Shown: positions 53,350 through 63,766, counted from the first letter of the stretch. The stretch is 64,000 nt of DNA from an uncultured Methanobrevibacter sp. (GCF_902784195.1 NZ_CACZTX010000008.1:1-64000); one strand, 5' to 3'. The notes: a model not told the origin generated them from the sequence alone. A program made the numbers and translations.

Positions 53350-54510
53350 ATGATCCAAAAGAAGAAATATGCAAAAGCAGCTAAGATTATTCCAGATGGT
53401 TATGAATCTGCAAACCACTTTTTTGAAGCTGTTTTTAAGGATAAAGAAATGATTTGGATGGGTCAGAATACAAATGAATTGCATATTGGTCACAACGATG
53501 ATGTACACAAGGCAATGATTGACTGCATTGGAAGTGACGAATACTGCAAGTACCCACCTCCAGAAGGTTTTACAGAACTGCAATCTTTGATTTTAAAAGA
53601 TTTGGACTTGGAAGACTTAAGTATATATGTTAACGCCGGTGCAACCGAATCATTATACTTAGCCATGAATGCGGTTTTATCTCCTGAGGACAATGTTATC
53701 ACACCAGATCCAGGATATCTCATTATTGATAACTTTGCAAGCAGATTTGCAAATGAAGTAAGACAAGTCAAGATTTACAGTGAAGAAAACAACTATAAGT
53801 TAACTCCAAAATTAGTAAGGGAAAATATGGATGAGAACACCAGAGTCATTCTCTTAATCGATCCGTTAAATCCACTTGGAAGCTCTTACACTGAAGAGGA
53901 AATCAAGGAATTTGCAGAAATAGCTATTGAAAATGACATATTCCTATTGCATGATATAACTTATAGGGACTTTGCTTACAATCACACTCTCTGTGCTAAA
54001 TATGCTCCAGATAACACTATTACTTGCTACAGTTTCTCCAAGATATTTGGTATGGCAGGTTTAAGGTTAGGGGCTATCATTTCAACCCAAGAGGTTATTG
54101 ATGTCGTAAAAAGTATTATCATTAACGATGTAGGTACAAATATGATTGCACAGGCTGGTGCACTAGCTGCCTTGAAATCCAAACCAGAATGGATTGATAG
54201 GGTCAGAGATACCACTTTTGAAAATCAAAAGATTATCAAGGAAGCTGTTGACCAATGTGAAGGAGTCTTTTTGCCTGTTTATCCATCAAGTGCAAACATG
54301 ATGGGAATTGACTTATCCGGTGCAGGAATCGATCCTGAAGACATGTCTTCCTATTTGATTGAGAAAAAAGTGTTCACCAGGCAAGGTTCATATACCAGTA
54401 ATACCTTTGGTCATAATTACTTGAGAGTAAGCTATTCAATCGACCCAGAAAAAGTCAAGGTATTTGCTCGTGAATTTGTACTTGCTGTTGAAGCCTTAAG
54501 AACTAAATAA
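53350..54510 (+). CDS. Pyridoxal-phosphate-dependent aminotransferase, class I/II
   Basis: 386 residues. VNAGATESLYLAMNAVLSPEDNV, PDPGYLIIDNFA, IDPLNPLGSSY, LHDITYRDFAY and the Schiff-base lysine in SFSKIFGMAGLRLGAI define fold type I aminotransferases. LDPLNPLG replaces the usual PxNPTG. Likely acts on aspartate, aromatic or branched amino acids; the substrate cannot be fixed. GGATTTGTGATAAG precedes the ATG. Confidence 0.88.
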   Translation: MIQKKKYAKAAKIIPDGYESANHFFEAVFKDKEMIWMGQNTNELHIGHNDDVHKAMIDCIGSDEYCKYPPPEGFTELQSLILKDLDLEDLSIYVNAGATESLYLAMNAVLSPEDNVITPDPGYLIIDNFASRFANEVRQVKIYSEENNYKLTPKLVRENMDENTRVILLIDPLNPLGSSYTEEEIKEFAEIAIENDIFLLHDITYRDFAYNHTLCAKYAPDNTITCYSFSKIFGMAGLRLGAIISTQEVIDVVKSIIINDVGTNMIAQAGALAALKSKPEWIDRVRDTTFENQKIIKEAVDQCEGVFLPVYPSSANMMGIDLSGAGIDPEDMSSYLIEKKVFTRQGSYTSNTFGHNYLRVSYSIDPEKVKVFAREFVLAVEALRTK

Positions 54511-54525
54511 TTTTATTATTTAGTT
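54501..54525 (+). terminator. Stop-codon hairpin terminator of the aminotransferase
   Basis: Perfect 10-bp arms AACTAAATAA and TTATTTAGTT around TTTTA; the stop (54508-54510) closes the left arm. TATTTTTTCTTTTTTT follows. Confidence 0.8.
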
Positions 54526-54732
54526 TATTTTTTCTTTTTTTATTAATTTTTTATAATATTTTTAATTGTTCATTTTCGCTTATTTTTTAATTTAATCAAT
54601 TTTAAACTATTTTTTATATTTTTTCATGTAATTTCATGTAATATAATTCGTATGTTATGAAACTTTAAAATTGATAAAAATAGTCATAGTTTAAGAATAG
54701 TTTTTGAATAAATTTTTAAAAAAAAGTAAAAT

Positions 54733-54756
54733 AGTTTTTAGAAAAATCTAAAAACT
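54733..54756. terminator. Second hairpin between convergent aminotransferase and rli1
   Basis: Perfect arms AGTTTTTAGA and TCTAAAAACT around AAAA, with minus-strand T runs beyond. Probably ends rli1 transcripts. Confidence 0.6.
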
Positions 54757-54774
54757 TTAATATATTTTTATTTC

Positions 54775-54794
54775 ACTAGTTAAATTTAACTAGT
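54775..54794 (-). terminator. Palindrome over the rli1 stop codon
   Basis: A perfect 20-bp palindrome, ACTAGTTAAATTTAACTAGT, contains the stop (54790-54792). With the hairpin at 54733-54756 it gives rli1 a double 3' structure. Confidence 0.6.
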
Positions 54795-56565
54795 CTTTCA
54801 AGTAGTAATACTCCCCTTGCTCTTTCTGTTCTCTGTCAAGGTAAGAGTCATATTTATTCACTCTAGGACGTTTGGTTTCCTTATCTCTTCTAAAGGTAAT
54901 GTCCAAGTCTCCTAAGAACTGATTCATGCTTGTTCTAAGGTCTGCTGGCTTGGAAGCGATACCATTGAGTCCAGGTTCTCCACTGAATACCATAGCCCTA
55001 TCGGAAATGTAGTCAATAAATACGATATCGTGGTCTACAATCAATGATGCTGCATTTCTGCTTTCAATGATCTTTCTGATTACTCTAGCTGCTATCAACC
55101 TTTGCTCCACATCCAGGAATGCAGTAGGTTCATCGAAAAGATAAATATCTGCATCTTGTGATAATGTTACAGCAAGTGCAAGTCTTTGAAGTTCCCCACC
55201 ACTTAGTTTCTTTACCTTTTTATCAAGCAAGTTATCGAGAGCAAGAGGTCTTCCGATTTCACTATTGAAGATGTTTGATCCGTATGTTGGAGCATTTGCA
55301 TAAAGGAATTCCTGAGCGGTTCCATCGAAGTCAGATTCAATGTATTGTGGTTTGTATGCAATATCCACTTTTTCCAATATTTCTCCTTCGCTTGGCTTTT
55401 CAACACCTGCCAATATCTTAGCGAAGGTGGTCTTACCAATACCGTTTGAACCGAATGCAGTGACAATCTCGTCATGGTAGATCTTACCTGCTTCCGCCTC
55501 AAGTGTGAATCCATCATATTCCTTTTTAAGGTCGCTGTATTCACTTAAGACTTCACCATCATCCTCTGGTGTTGGCGGGCGGATGCTGAATTCAATTGGC
55601 TGTTTTCTTATCCTTACATTTTCCTCTTGCAAGAACCCATTGATGTATGCGTTGATTCCTACTCTCACACCTTTATTTCCACTTACTACCCCATATCCTC
55701 CAGGTTCACCGTAAAGAAGATGCACATTGTCACTCATAGCATCCAATGTAGCTAAGTCGTGCTCAATTACAAGAACTGATTTTCCTGCTTCAGCAAGGGA
55801 ACGGATTACCTTAACGGCATTCAATCTTTGACGTACATCCAACCAGGAGGTCGGTTCGTCGAAGTAGTAGAAATCACCTTCACGAAGAACTGTAGCAGCT
55901 ATTGCCACTCTTTGAAGTTCCCCACCACTTAAGTTTTGCATATCTCTTTCAAGAACATTCTTAAGGTCTAAATCATCAATAATCTCGTCAAGCTTGTTTC
56001 TTTCATCCACATTGGTAAGCAATGTCTTTACATTTCCCTTGACAACCTTGGAAAGTTGGTCCACCATTTGTGGCTTGTGAATGGTCTTGATTTCACCAGC
56101 TTGAAGCAATTTGAAGTAGTTTTGCAATGCTGATCCCTTGTAGTATTCAATAACTTTATCCCAACTTGCTTCCTCTTCATAGTTTCCAAGGTTAGGAATA
56201 AGCTCTCCAGATAATATTCTCATGATTGTTGACTTACCAATACCGTTTTGACCAAGCAAACCAAGAACGGTTCCATCCTTAAGGGTTGGTAAACCAAAGA
56301 GTTCAAATGCATTTTGGCCGTAACGGTGAATAGGCTCATCAAGAGCTTCAGGTAAATTGATAACACTGACTGCACCAAATGGACATCTGTTGGTACAGAT
56401 ACCGCATCCGGAACATAATTCCTCTGAAATGAGTGGCTTTTTGCTCTTCTCATCAATTACAATTGTATCTTCTTCCATACGTACACCAGGACAATAGTGC
56501 ATACATACATAGTTACATTTTTTAGGTTGGCACTTGTCCTTGTCTAAAATAGAAATTCTACTCAT
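54790..56565 (-). CDS. rli1: Ribosome recycling ATPase ABCE1/Rli1
   Basis: 591 residues. N-terminal [4Fe-4S] domain: [16 protein letters not shown] and [16 protein letters not shown]. Two ABC domains follow with Walker [10 protein letters not shown] and GSNGIGKTT, signatures [12 protein letters not shown] and [12 protein letters not shown], and Walker [12 protein letters not shown] and [11 protein letters not shown]. It splits ribosomes after termination or Pelota rescue. It is read from its own promoter, divergent from pth2. Confidence 0.97.
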   Translation of the reverse strand: MSRISILDKDKCQPKKCNYVCMHYCPGVRMEEDTIVIDEKSKKPLISEELCSGCGICTNRCPFGAVSVINLPEALDEPIHRYGQNAFELFGLPTLKDGTVLGLLGQNGIGKSTIMRILSGELIPNLGNYEEEASWDKVIEYYKGSALQNYFKLLQAGEIKTIHKPQMVDQLSKVVKGNVKTLLTNVDERNKLDEIIDDLDLKNVLERDMQNLSGGELQRVAIAATVLREGDFYYFDEPTSWLDVRQRLNAVKVIRSLAEAGKSVLVIEHDLATLDAMSDNVHLLYGEPGGYGVVSGNKGVRVGINAYINGFLQEENVRIRKQPIEFSIRPPTPEDDGEVLSEYSDLKKEYDGFTLEAEAGKIYHDEIVTAFGSNGIGKTTFAKILAGVEKPSEGEILEKVDIAYKPQYIESDFDGTAQEFLYANAPTYGSNIFNSEIGRPLALDNLLDKKVKKLSGGELQRLALAVTLSQDADIYLFDEPTAFLDVEQRLIAARVIRKIIESRNAASLIVDHDIVFIDYISDRAMVFSGEPGLNGIASKPADLRTSMNQFLGDLDITFRRDKETKRPRVNKYDSYLDREQKEQGEYYYLKD

Positions 56566-56848
56566 TTTATCTCCGTTTCCTCTAAAATAATAATATAATA
56601 AGTTTAATTTATTTTAATTTTTTTATTAAATTCTTTGAATTAATTATAAATAATTTATAATAAATATAATTTGTTTTTAATAGTTTATAATAATTTTGTG
56701 TAATGCTGTAAAATCACATTTGTTAAATATTTATTAGTTGTTCTTTGGTTAAATTTAAATAATTTTGAGTTTAATATAAGAGTAATTATAGAAAAAATTT
56801 AATTTTCTTAATATAATTCTATTTTTAATTAATTTTATTGGGATTTAA

Positions 56849-57187
56849 ATGAAACAGGTAATGGTTGTAAGAACTGACATCAAGATGGGAAAAGGGAAAA
56901 TAGCTGCCCAATGCTGTCATGCTGCTATAGGTGCATATAAACAGGCTGACAAGGAAAAAATCAGAAAATGGGAAAATGAAGCCTATGCAAAAGTAGTCTT
57001 GAAAGCACCTACATTGCAAGATCTTTATAATCTAAGGGAGCTTGCAAGAGCAAAAGGAGTTGCATACTATTTGGTCACTGATGCAGGAAGAACCCAATTG
57101 CCAAAATCCACAGTAACTGTTTTAGGATTAGGTCCTGATGAAGATGATGTGCTGGATGAGATAACCGGTGATTTAAAGTTATTGTAA
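56849..57187 (+). CDS. pth2: Peptidyl-tRNA hydrolase, archaeal/eukaryotic type (Pth2)
   Basis: 112 residues. Family signature: QVMVVRTDIKMGKGKIAAQCCHAAIGAY near the start, KVVLKAPTLQDL and YLVTDAGRTQLPKSTVTVLGLGPD at the end. It releases peptides from peptidyl-tRNA dropped by ribosomes. Twenty base pairs separate it from the adhesin gene, so read-through into that gene is possible. Confidence 0.97.
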   Translation: MKQVMVVRTDIKMGKGKIAAQCCHAAIGAYKQADKEKIRKWENEAYAKVVLKAPTLQDLYNLRELARAKGVAYYLVTDAGRTQLPKSTVTVLGLGPDEDDVLDEITGDLKLL

Positions 57188-57207
57188 TATTATTTTTTGG
57201 GGAAACT

Positions 57208-60200
57208 ATGAATAAGAAAATTATTTTTACATTTTTGCTGATTTTTACGCTATGCTTATCTTTAGGTGCCGTTTTCGCTGATGATGCAAATATGGAAATG
57301 AATACTGCATCTTCAATGGATGATTCCACAGAGATTTTAAATTCAATTGACGATGGGGATGTTTTAAATCATTTGGATGAATCATCAGTTGTTGATGAGG
57401 ATACTGTAGTACAAGAGGAATCTCCATTTCTAGGGGATGCTAATGATGGGGAGGGGATATCCTCAGTTTATGAAGATGTCTTATCAGATGGTGATGGAAC
57501 ATCCTTCAAGGATTTAAGTGCTAAGATCAATTCTGTAACAGATGTTCTTGATTTGACTGACGATTATATCTTCAATAATCTCACTGATGGTAATTTCATT
57601 AATGGAATTCCAATTAACAAGAAAGATCTAATCATTAATGGTAATAACCATTTTATCGATGGAAATGGTCAATCAAGCATTTTCAGACTTTTCGATACAG
57701 GTCTTATAATCAATAATTTGACATTTAGGAATTCAAACGGTTCAGCTATTTTTGCAAACTATTCCGATATAAGTACAAACAATGTAATTTTCTCTGATTG
57801 TCTTGCTGTGAATGGTTCTGCAGTCTGTGGATATTATACCTTTTACGAGAGTTTGAATGACAGGTTCATTAATAATTATGCAAAACAGGGGGCTGCAATA
57901 TTTTTGGATGAGGATTCTGAGTTAAAATTGGTGAATGGCTCTTTTGTAAGTGAAAAGGAATTGCATTATGGTTTGATTTATTTATCCTCTTCCAAGATGT
58001 CCATTTTGAATACCACCTTTCTAAATCTTACCTCAACATATTCTCCCGCAATTTTTGGGACCAATATTCTAGGAGAAATTAAGAACTGCCGATTCATGAA
58101 TTTATATGCAAATATCACTGGTGGAGCTATTGCCTTTAAGGATATACAGAATGATATTGTCATTGATAACTGTTCCTTTATAAACATCTCTTCAAAAAGA
58201 AATGGTGGGGCAATATTTAATGAGATGGTTTCTGATCTTAATTTCTGGACATTCATAAGAAATTGTGAATTCACTGATTGTTCCTCAGAGTTTGGAGGTG
58301 CAATTCTTCACTTAGGAACTCGTTTGGATATTCGTAATTCCAATTTCACCAATAGTTCTGCCAAATATCGTGGCGGGGCTATTTATATTTCAAATGCATA
58401 TAACTTTACCGTGGCCAATTCCAGATTTTATGATAACACTTTAGAAAATATCAGTGAAGACTTAAATCATGGCTGTGCAATATTTGCTGATAGAATTGTT
58501 GAGAATTTTAAAATCACAAACTCCAATTTCACTAATAATCTGGCAGATTACGCTGGTGCCATCTATTTATATGATTCATCATATGAATTTTCAAATTCCT
58601 ATTTCAGTGGAAATGGTGAAAATATCCATTCTATATTTGATGGGGAGATTGCCATATTAAAAAACAACACATTTGGTGATGGCCGCAATAAACTCAATCA
58701 AAAGGAGTGCGATTATGTTTTCGAGGGTGATTCCATTGATATTGAATATGATTCTATAATATTCGATGAAGCTTATGCAAGCAGCCCTTACTTTAACTTG
58801 GCAGACTTTGGTATTGAAAGCCCTATTAAAAATCAATTGAGCACCGACACCTGTTGGGCTTTTGGAACTTCAACAGCTCTTGAATTGGCATTGATGAAAG
58901 CAACAAACGCTAATTTGAAGGCAAACTTCTCAAAAAATGCCATTTCATTTTATGGTAATGCCTTTTCCATTTATGGTGATGTATTCAATACCGATGGTGG
59001 AGATAGCTATATGGCAGCTTCCTACTTTTTAGCTTGGTTAGGGGGATTTTTAGATGAGGATGTATCTGACTTTGATGAGGTGGGAAGAATAGCTATTGAA
59101 CCTAAGGATGGAGTCAAATTCCACATTCATAATTTTGTTGCAATACCTACAATGGAAATTTCAAAGGATATAAATGTATATAAGAGTGCATTAGTAAAAT
59201 ATGGTGCCTTAACAGTCACTGTAAATGCTCCAAATTCCATATTGAAGGATGATTATAATCCTGAAACTGCAGGGGCATACTATTATGAGGAAGTTGATGA
59301 ATTTGAGGGCCCTCAATCCAATCATATTGTTGTCTTGGTTGGTTGGGATGACAATTATTCCAAGAATAACTTCATAAAAACACCTCCCGGGGATGGCGCA
59401 TGGATTATTCAAAACAGTTGGGGTGAGGATTGGGGAGACGATGGATATTATTACGTCTCTTATTATGACACCGCATTTGCAACAATCAACTCTCCAATAG
59501 CATTTGTTCTTGATGAAAAACATGAATATACTAAGGTTTATCAATATGATGTAATCATCAACGAATTTGATTATGAGAATTCAGAGGATGCAAAGGCCTA
59601 TGCAAATGTTTACAACGCTACAGGGGACGATTTGATTTCTGCCGTAGGAACTTATTTTAGTGAAAGCGGTGCCAGTTACAATATTATCATTAAGGTCAAT
59701 GGCAATGTGATATATTCCCAAAATGGCAAATCCTCACTTAGAGGCTATGAAACCATTAAATTGGATAAAGCCATTGCTGTTAAAAAAGGAGACACATTCC
59801 GTGTTGAGATTCAAACAAAATTCGCTCCGATTCATGATGATTCAAGATACATTATTCCAAATGGTGTATCTTTTGTAGATTATGGGGATGGATTTGAAGA
59901 TATTTCCGCAGGTAATGAATTTGCTTCAATAAAGGTTTATGCCGTTTCCAATATCATCATTACAAATAATTCAGTTAAATACTACACTGATGAGTCCCCA
60001 TTTACAGTATTGGTTGAACCAAATGAGGTCGTAACATTCGAAATCAATGGCATTAAGGCCACAGTCAAGTCTGATGAAAATGGAATTGCAGGAATTGGCC
60101 TCAATCTCAAGCCTGGAAACTACACCATTGAGGTGGGATACAATGGAACTAAAATAATTTTCCCTATAACGATTAAGAATACAATAGTTTCACAGGATGT

Positions 60201-61230
60201 AAGCAGAGGAATCAACAGCAATTATAACTATAAGGTTCAATTGCTGAATTCAACCGGAGAGGCAATAAAGAATATTAATGTAACTGTAACAGTAAATGGA
60301 AAATCAAAAACATTTACAACTGACAATAGCGGTTATATCAGCATTCCATTTACTAAATTAACCTCTAATCAGGTTGTTACTGTTCTTAATCCAATTACTA
60401 AGGAACAATCTAAAAACACCATTAGGGTGGTTTCAAGATTTTTCGGCAATAAGAACATTAGGCTGTACTATAACAATGGTACAAAGTACACCCTAAAGGT
60501 CTATGGTGATGATGCCAAGTTAGTTGGCGGAAACCAGATTGTTGTTATCAAACTCAATAAGAAAACATATGAGGTCAAAACAAATAATAAGGGTGTTGCA
60601 AGCTTAAGGATACCTAAATCACTTAAACCGGGTACTTATACAATAACAGCTACTTATAAAGGCCAAACAATCAAGAATACTGTCAAGGTCCTCTCAAGAA
60701 TCGCAGGCAATAAAAACATAAGCATGCACTACTTTGACGGATCAAAATACACCTTAAAGGTTTATGGCAAAACAGGTAAATTATTGTCTAAACAGACAGT
60801 TACAATAAAACTCAATAAAAAGACCTATAAGATTAAAAGCAATAAGAAAGGTGTCGCTATCTTTAAAATACCTAAAACAGTTAAACCTGGAACCTATACA
60901 ATCTCTGCATCATATGCCGGTTTGACAGTTAAAAATAAGCTTAAGGTGAAACAGGTAATAAGTTCTCAAAAGACAAAGACAGTTAAAAGATGGTGGAAGA
61001 AATTTACCCTTAAGGCAACCTTGAAAAATGGTAAAAAACCATTGAAAGGCAAAAAGATAATCTTTAAATTCAAGGGCAAAACCTACAAGGTAAAAACCAA
61101 CAGCAAAGGTGTTGCTAAGGTCACCATCAAGAGGAAGGTCATCAGAAAGCTTAAAAGGGGAAACTCTTATAAAGTTACCATTAGCTACCTTAAAGACACT
61201 ATAAAAAGAACTGTATATGTTAAACGTTAG
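57208..61230 (+). CDS. Secreted adhesin-like protein with papain-type (C1A) peptidase domain
   Basis: 1340 residues. Signal peptide ~1-24 (cleavage after AVFA). Acidic spacer to ~105, then a parallel beta-helix of the adhesin/Pbl type (~130-510; repeated NSNFTNNSA-like turns). Peptidase C1A ~525-790: Gln543, Cys549 (STDTCWAFG), His706 (SNHIVVLVGW) and Asn736 (NSWGEDWG) are all present. Then Ig-like domains, with two 87-residue tandem copies starting at ~1092 and ~1179, and a very Lys-rich end that may bind pseudomurein or other polyanions. Likely cell-surface; target unknown. GGGGAAAC precedes the ATG. Confidence 0.87.
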   Translation: MNKKIIFTFLLIFTLCLSLGAVFADDANMEMNTASSMDDSTEILNSIDDGDVLNHLDESSVVDEDTVVQEESPFLGDANDGEGISSVYEDVLSDGDGTSFKDLSAKINSVTDVLDLTDDYIFNNLTDGNFINGIPINKKDLIINGNNHFIDGNGQSSIFRLFDTGLIINNLTFRNSNGSAIFANYSDISTNNVIFSDCLAVNGSAVCGYYTFYESLNDRFINNYAKQGAAIFLDEDSELKLVNGSFVSEKELHYGLIYLSSSKMSILNTTFLNLTSTYSPAIFGTNILGEIKNCRFMNLYANITGGAIAFKDIQNDIVIDNCSFINISSKRNGGAIFNEMVSDLNFWTFIRNCEFTDCSSEFGGAILHLGTRLDIRNSNFTNSSAKYRGGAIYISNAYNFTVANSRFYDNTLENISEDLNHGCAIFADRIVENFKITNSNFTNNLADYAGAIYLYDSSYEFSNSYFSGNGENIHSIFDGEIAILKNNTFGDGRNKLNQKECDYVFEGDSIDIEYDSIIFDEAYASSPYFNLADFGIESPIKNQLSTDTCWAFGTSTALELALMKATNANLKANFSKNAISFYGNAFSIYGDVFNTDGGDSYMAASYFLAWLGGFLDEDVSDFDEVGRIAIEPKDGVKFHIHNFVAIPTMEISKDINVYKSALVKYGALTVTVNAPNSILKDDYNPETAGAYYYEEVDEFEGPQSNHIVVLVGWDDNYSKNNFIKTPPGDGAWIIQNSWGEDWGDDGYYYVSYYDTAFATINSPIAFVLDEKHEYTKVYQYDVIINEFDYENSEDAKAYANVYNATGDDLISAVGTYFSESGASYNIIIKVNGNVIYSQNGKSSLRGYETIKLDKAIAVKKGDTFRVEIQTKFAPIHDDSRYIIPNGVSFVDYGDGFEDISAGNEFASIKVYAVSNIIITNNSVKYYTDESPFTVLVEPNEVVTFEINGIKATVKSDENGIAGIGLNLKPGNYTIEVGYNGTKIIFPITIKNTIVSQDVSRGINSNYNYKVQLLNSTGEAIKNINVTVTVNGKSKTFTTDNSGYISIPFTKLTSNQVVTVLNPITKEQSKNTIRVVSRFFGNKNIRLYYNNGTKYTLKVYGDDAKLVGGNQIVVIKLNKKTYEVKTNNKGVASLRIPKSLKPGTYTITATYKGQTIKNTVKVLSRIAGNKNISMHYFDGSKYTLKVYGKTGKLLSKQTVTIKLNKKTYKIKSNKKGVAIFKIPKTVKPGTYTISASYAGLTVKNKLKVKQVISSQKTKTVKRWWKKFTLKATLKNGKKPLKGKKIIFKFKGKTYKVKTNSKGVAKVTIKRKVIRKLKRGNSYKVTISYLKDTIKRTVYVKR

Positions 61231-61247
61231 GGATTCAGTTCTCTAAC
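61226..61247 (+). terminator. Stop-codon hairpin terminator of the adhesin gene
   Basis: GTTAGGGA pairs with TCTCTAAC (one G-T pair) around TTCAGT; the TAG stop (61228-61230) is in the left arm. TTTTTTTATTTTTA follows. Confidence 0.75.
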
Positions 61248-61331
61248 TTTTTTATTTTTAGCTAGTTTTTTTCTTTTTTTATTTCTAATTCCTAATTTTA
61301 TTTATTTTTTTAATTTTTCATTGTTTTGAAT

Positions 61332-62120
61332 TCAATTGTTTTCTAATTCTTCATCGGCTTTTTTTTTAATTTTATAATCCTTGTAAATCATGCCGATTCC
61401 AATGAATTCGATTATGAATATTAAAAGTCCAATGATCAAATCAATTATATTGCTAAAGAATCCAAAGTAATCAATCCCATATTGCAGGTAAGCCAAAATT
61501 GTGATTGAAATCATAATCTTAGTGTAATCAACAGTATAATGTCTCCATCCTATTGTATCAATGCATTTTTTAATGGAAAGTATGTTGAATGCATCAATGA
61601 TTCTTCCTCCATCAGCAAGTCTTGCAAGTGAAATCTCCATAAAGAAAGCCACTATATAAGATATCATAATGCTGCAAATGATAAATCCAACAGTGCTGAC
61701 AGGGTCATATAGATAATACATTTTTAATGTATTCATTATATGTGATAGTGCAAACTTCAAGTGAAATTCAGGCAAAAAGAATCTTCTTGAGAGATTATTT
61801 AAAAGATACCCTTCAATGAATGTATAAGCACTAATTAAAATAAATGCTTTAATTCCATAATATGTGCATTGCTTAAGCTTAATTATAGGGAGCTTTTCCC
61901 CATTTCTTATGGTGTCTTTTGTAATTGCCATACCATATCCATATGTAAAAACAGTAATGAGAAATGCAAGGGAATAGAACAGTATTTGATATCTGATTCT
62001 ATTGTATTGGGCATATTTGTTTAAATAGCTGATAGAGAAAACTAATGCTAGAATTATTAAAAAGCCTATTGGATTTGGTTTACAATAATCAGCAGTATAC
62101 TTTAATCTTTTTAATGGCAT
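61332..62120 (-). CDS. Multi-pass membrane protein, DUF4013-like
   Basis: 262 residues from ATG 62120, chosen for GAGGGAG upstream. About six membrane helices. The second half (LARLADGGRIIDAFNILSIKKCIDTIGW) resembles DUF4013, a membrane family common in Methanobrevibacter and some bacteria. Function unknown. It is convergent with the adhesin gene and divergent from mfnE. Confidence 0.65.
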   Translation of the reverse strand: MPLKRLKYTADYCKPNPIGFLIILALVFSISYLNKYAQYNRIRYQILFYSLAFLITVFTYGYGMAITKDTIRNGEKLPIIKLKQCTYYGIKAFILISAYTFIEGYLLNNLSRRFFLPEFHLKFALSHIMNTLKMYYLYDPVSTVGFIICSIMISYIVAFFMEISLARLADGGRIIDAFNILSIKKCIDTIGWRHYTVDYTKIMISITILAYLQYGIDYFGFFSNIIDLIIGLLIFIIEFIGIGMIYKDYKIKKKADEELENN

Positions 62121-62394
62121 TTTCTCCCTCAAAAAAGCTAAATCTAAAAATAGTATATATAATAATTTTAATTTTTAATTATTTAAATTTTAAACTTATT
62201 AAATATTTTTTGCCAAGGTTTTTCTTCTGGTTTTTTATTTTAAATACTAAATTATATATAAGGTAAAAAATAAATAGTTAATAAATGCTATTTTTATAAG
62301 TATTTTATATTTTTAAATATTTTTTAATTTTTAAATATTCTATATTTTATAAGAATCAAATTTTTATTATTCATCATTCAGTTGTGATACTATT

Positions 62395-63057
62395 ATTGAA
62401 TGGGTTATTAAGATTGGTGGAAGTTTATTCCCAAAGAAGGCAATTGAACTTGCAAATGCACTCGAAGGCCAAAGCTGCCTGTTTGTTATTGGCGGTGGAG
62501 AGTTCGCTAATCTGATTAGAAAATATGATGCTCTTATAGGATTTTCAGAGGATGTAACCCATGAAACAGCTATTGATTCAATGGACATCTTGGCTAAATT
62601 GCTGAATGATAAATTAGCATTTACAGAAATCAGCTATACGATCGATGAAGCAAAGGGTATAGCCGATTCCAATAAGATACCAATTATGATTTGTTCAGAG
62701 ATTCTAAAGGAAAATGAACCTTTCAAGCATTCATGGGATGTGACAAGTGATTCAATTGCAGCTTACATTGCAAGCCTTTTAGATGCAAAGCTTTTAATAG
62801 CAACAAATGTAAATGGTATATATACAAAAGATCCATCCTTAAGTGGAGCGGAATTGATCAATGAAATTGATGTAAATAAACTACTGACTTTTGATGAATC
62901 ATCAATTGACTTGATGTTGCCTACTTTATTGATTGAGTATGGATTGGATTGTTATGTTGTAAATGGGGAGTTTCCTGAGAGAGTCTTGTCTATTATGGGC
63001 AATGAGATGAATGATGGGGATTGCTCTTTTGAATATACATTTATACATAACGAATAA
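62395..63057 (+). CDS. mfnE: MfnE-like amino-acid-kinase-family protein (methanofuran biosynthesis)
   Basis: About 220 residues. EWVIKIGGSLFPKKAIELAN, FVIGGGEFANLIRKYDALIG and HSWDVTSDSIAAYIAS identify the amino acid kinase fold, and MfnE in particular, which phosphorylates 5-(aminomethyl)-3-furanmethanol phosphate. The frame is open from an in-frame TAA at 62350 but contains no ATG, GTG or TTG before the essential GGS motif. ATT 62395 (or 62392), 6-9 nt after GTGAT, is the likeliest start. An ATG at 62581 would delete the phosphate-binding region. Confidence 0.72.
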   Translation: MEWVIKIGGSLFPKKAIELANALEGQSCLFVIGGGEFANLIRKYDALIGFSEDVTHETAIDSMDILAKLLNDKLAFTEISYTIDEAKGIADSNKIPIMICSEILKENEPFKHSWDVTSDSIAAYIASLLDAKLLIATNVNGIYTKDPSLSGAELINEIDVNKLLTFDESSIDLMLPTLLIEYGLDCYVVNGEFPERVLSIMGNEMNDGDCSFEYTFIHNE

Positions 63058-63110
63058 GCATCTTTTTTATTAATTCATTGGTGAACTTAAGATGAATTTA
63101 AGTTTTAATG

Positions 63111-63174
63111 GCTTAGATCAGTTGCTTAAATTAGTTGCTTAGATTAGTTGATTTAATCAGCCACTTAGATTCAG
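63111..63174. repeat. 13-bp degenerate tandem repeat
   Basis: Four to five units of GCTTAGATTAGTT-like sequence in a row (first three closely matching, the rest diverged) upstream of the zinc-ribbon gene. Confidence 0.75.
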
Positions 63175-63235
63175 ATTAATCATTAAGTTTATAAATTAAT
63201 AAATTGAAATATTTATAATATATTCGGTGATATAT

Positions 63236-63397
63236 ATGGAAAAAATTAACTGTCAATCTTGTAAACAAGAAATACCATTAATTGAACCTTATGTTCAATT
63301 CAACTGTCCTGTATGTGGTAAACCTATCGCAAGATGTGAAAGTTGCCGTACTTTCGGTCACTCTTACAAATGCGAATGTGGATTTGAAGGACCATAA
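63236..63397 (+). CDS. Small zinc-finger protein (COG2888-like, HVO_2753 type)
   Basis: 53 residues with four CxxC-type pairs: CQSC (6-9), CPVC (24-27), CESC (34-37) and CEC (47-49). This two-zinc layout is that of the archaeal Zn-ribbon family predicted to act in translation. It lies directly upstream of EF-1beta (97 bp), an arrangement conserved in archaea. GGTGATATAT precedes the ATG. Confidence 0.88.
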   Translation: MEKINCQSCKQEIPLIEPYVQFNCPVCGKPIARCESCRTFGHSYKCECGFEGP

Positions 63398-63494
63398 GTT
63401 TGATTTGGTATAAATTAAGTATTGTATTTGGATTAATTTAATTTAGATTAAATTTAGATTAATTAATTATCTAGAATTAATTGGAGGAATGATT

Positions 63495-63764
63495 ATGGGA
63501 GAAGTTGTTAACACTTTAAAAGTAATGCCTGAAAGCCCAGAAGTAGATTTAGAAGCATTAAAAGCAGCAATCACTGATGCAATGCCTGCAGATGCAGAAT
63601 TACACGAAATTACTGAAGAACCTATTGCATTCGGTTTAGTAGCTTTAAATGTTGTATTCATCGTTGAAGACGGTGAAGGTGGAACTGGACCTACTGAAGA
63701 AGCTATCATCGCTTTAGCTGATGTAGCTAGTGCAGAAATTACTGATTCTAGAAGATTAATGTAA
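63495..63764 (+). CDS. ef1b: Elongation factor 1-beta (aEF-1B)
   Basis: 89 residues from the second ATG (63495), since GGAGG is 7 nt from it but 1 nt from ATG 63489. GEVVNTLKVMPESPEVDLEAL and the C-terminal IAFGLVALNVVFIVEDGEGG are the small archaeal EF-1beta pattern. It is the nucleotide exchange factor for aEF-1A. Highly expressed style. Confidence 0.96.
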   Translation: MGEVVNTLKVMPESPEVDLEALKAAITDAMPADAELHEITEEPIAFGLVALNVVFIVEDGEGGTGPTEEAIIALADVASAEITDSRRLM

Positions 63765-63766
63765 GC

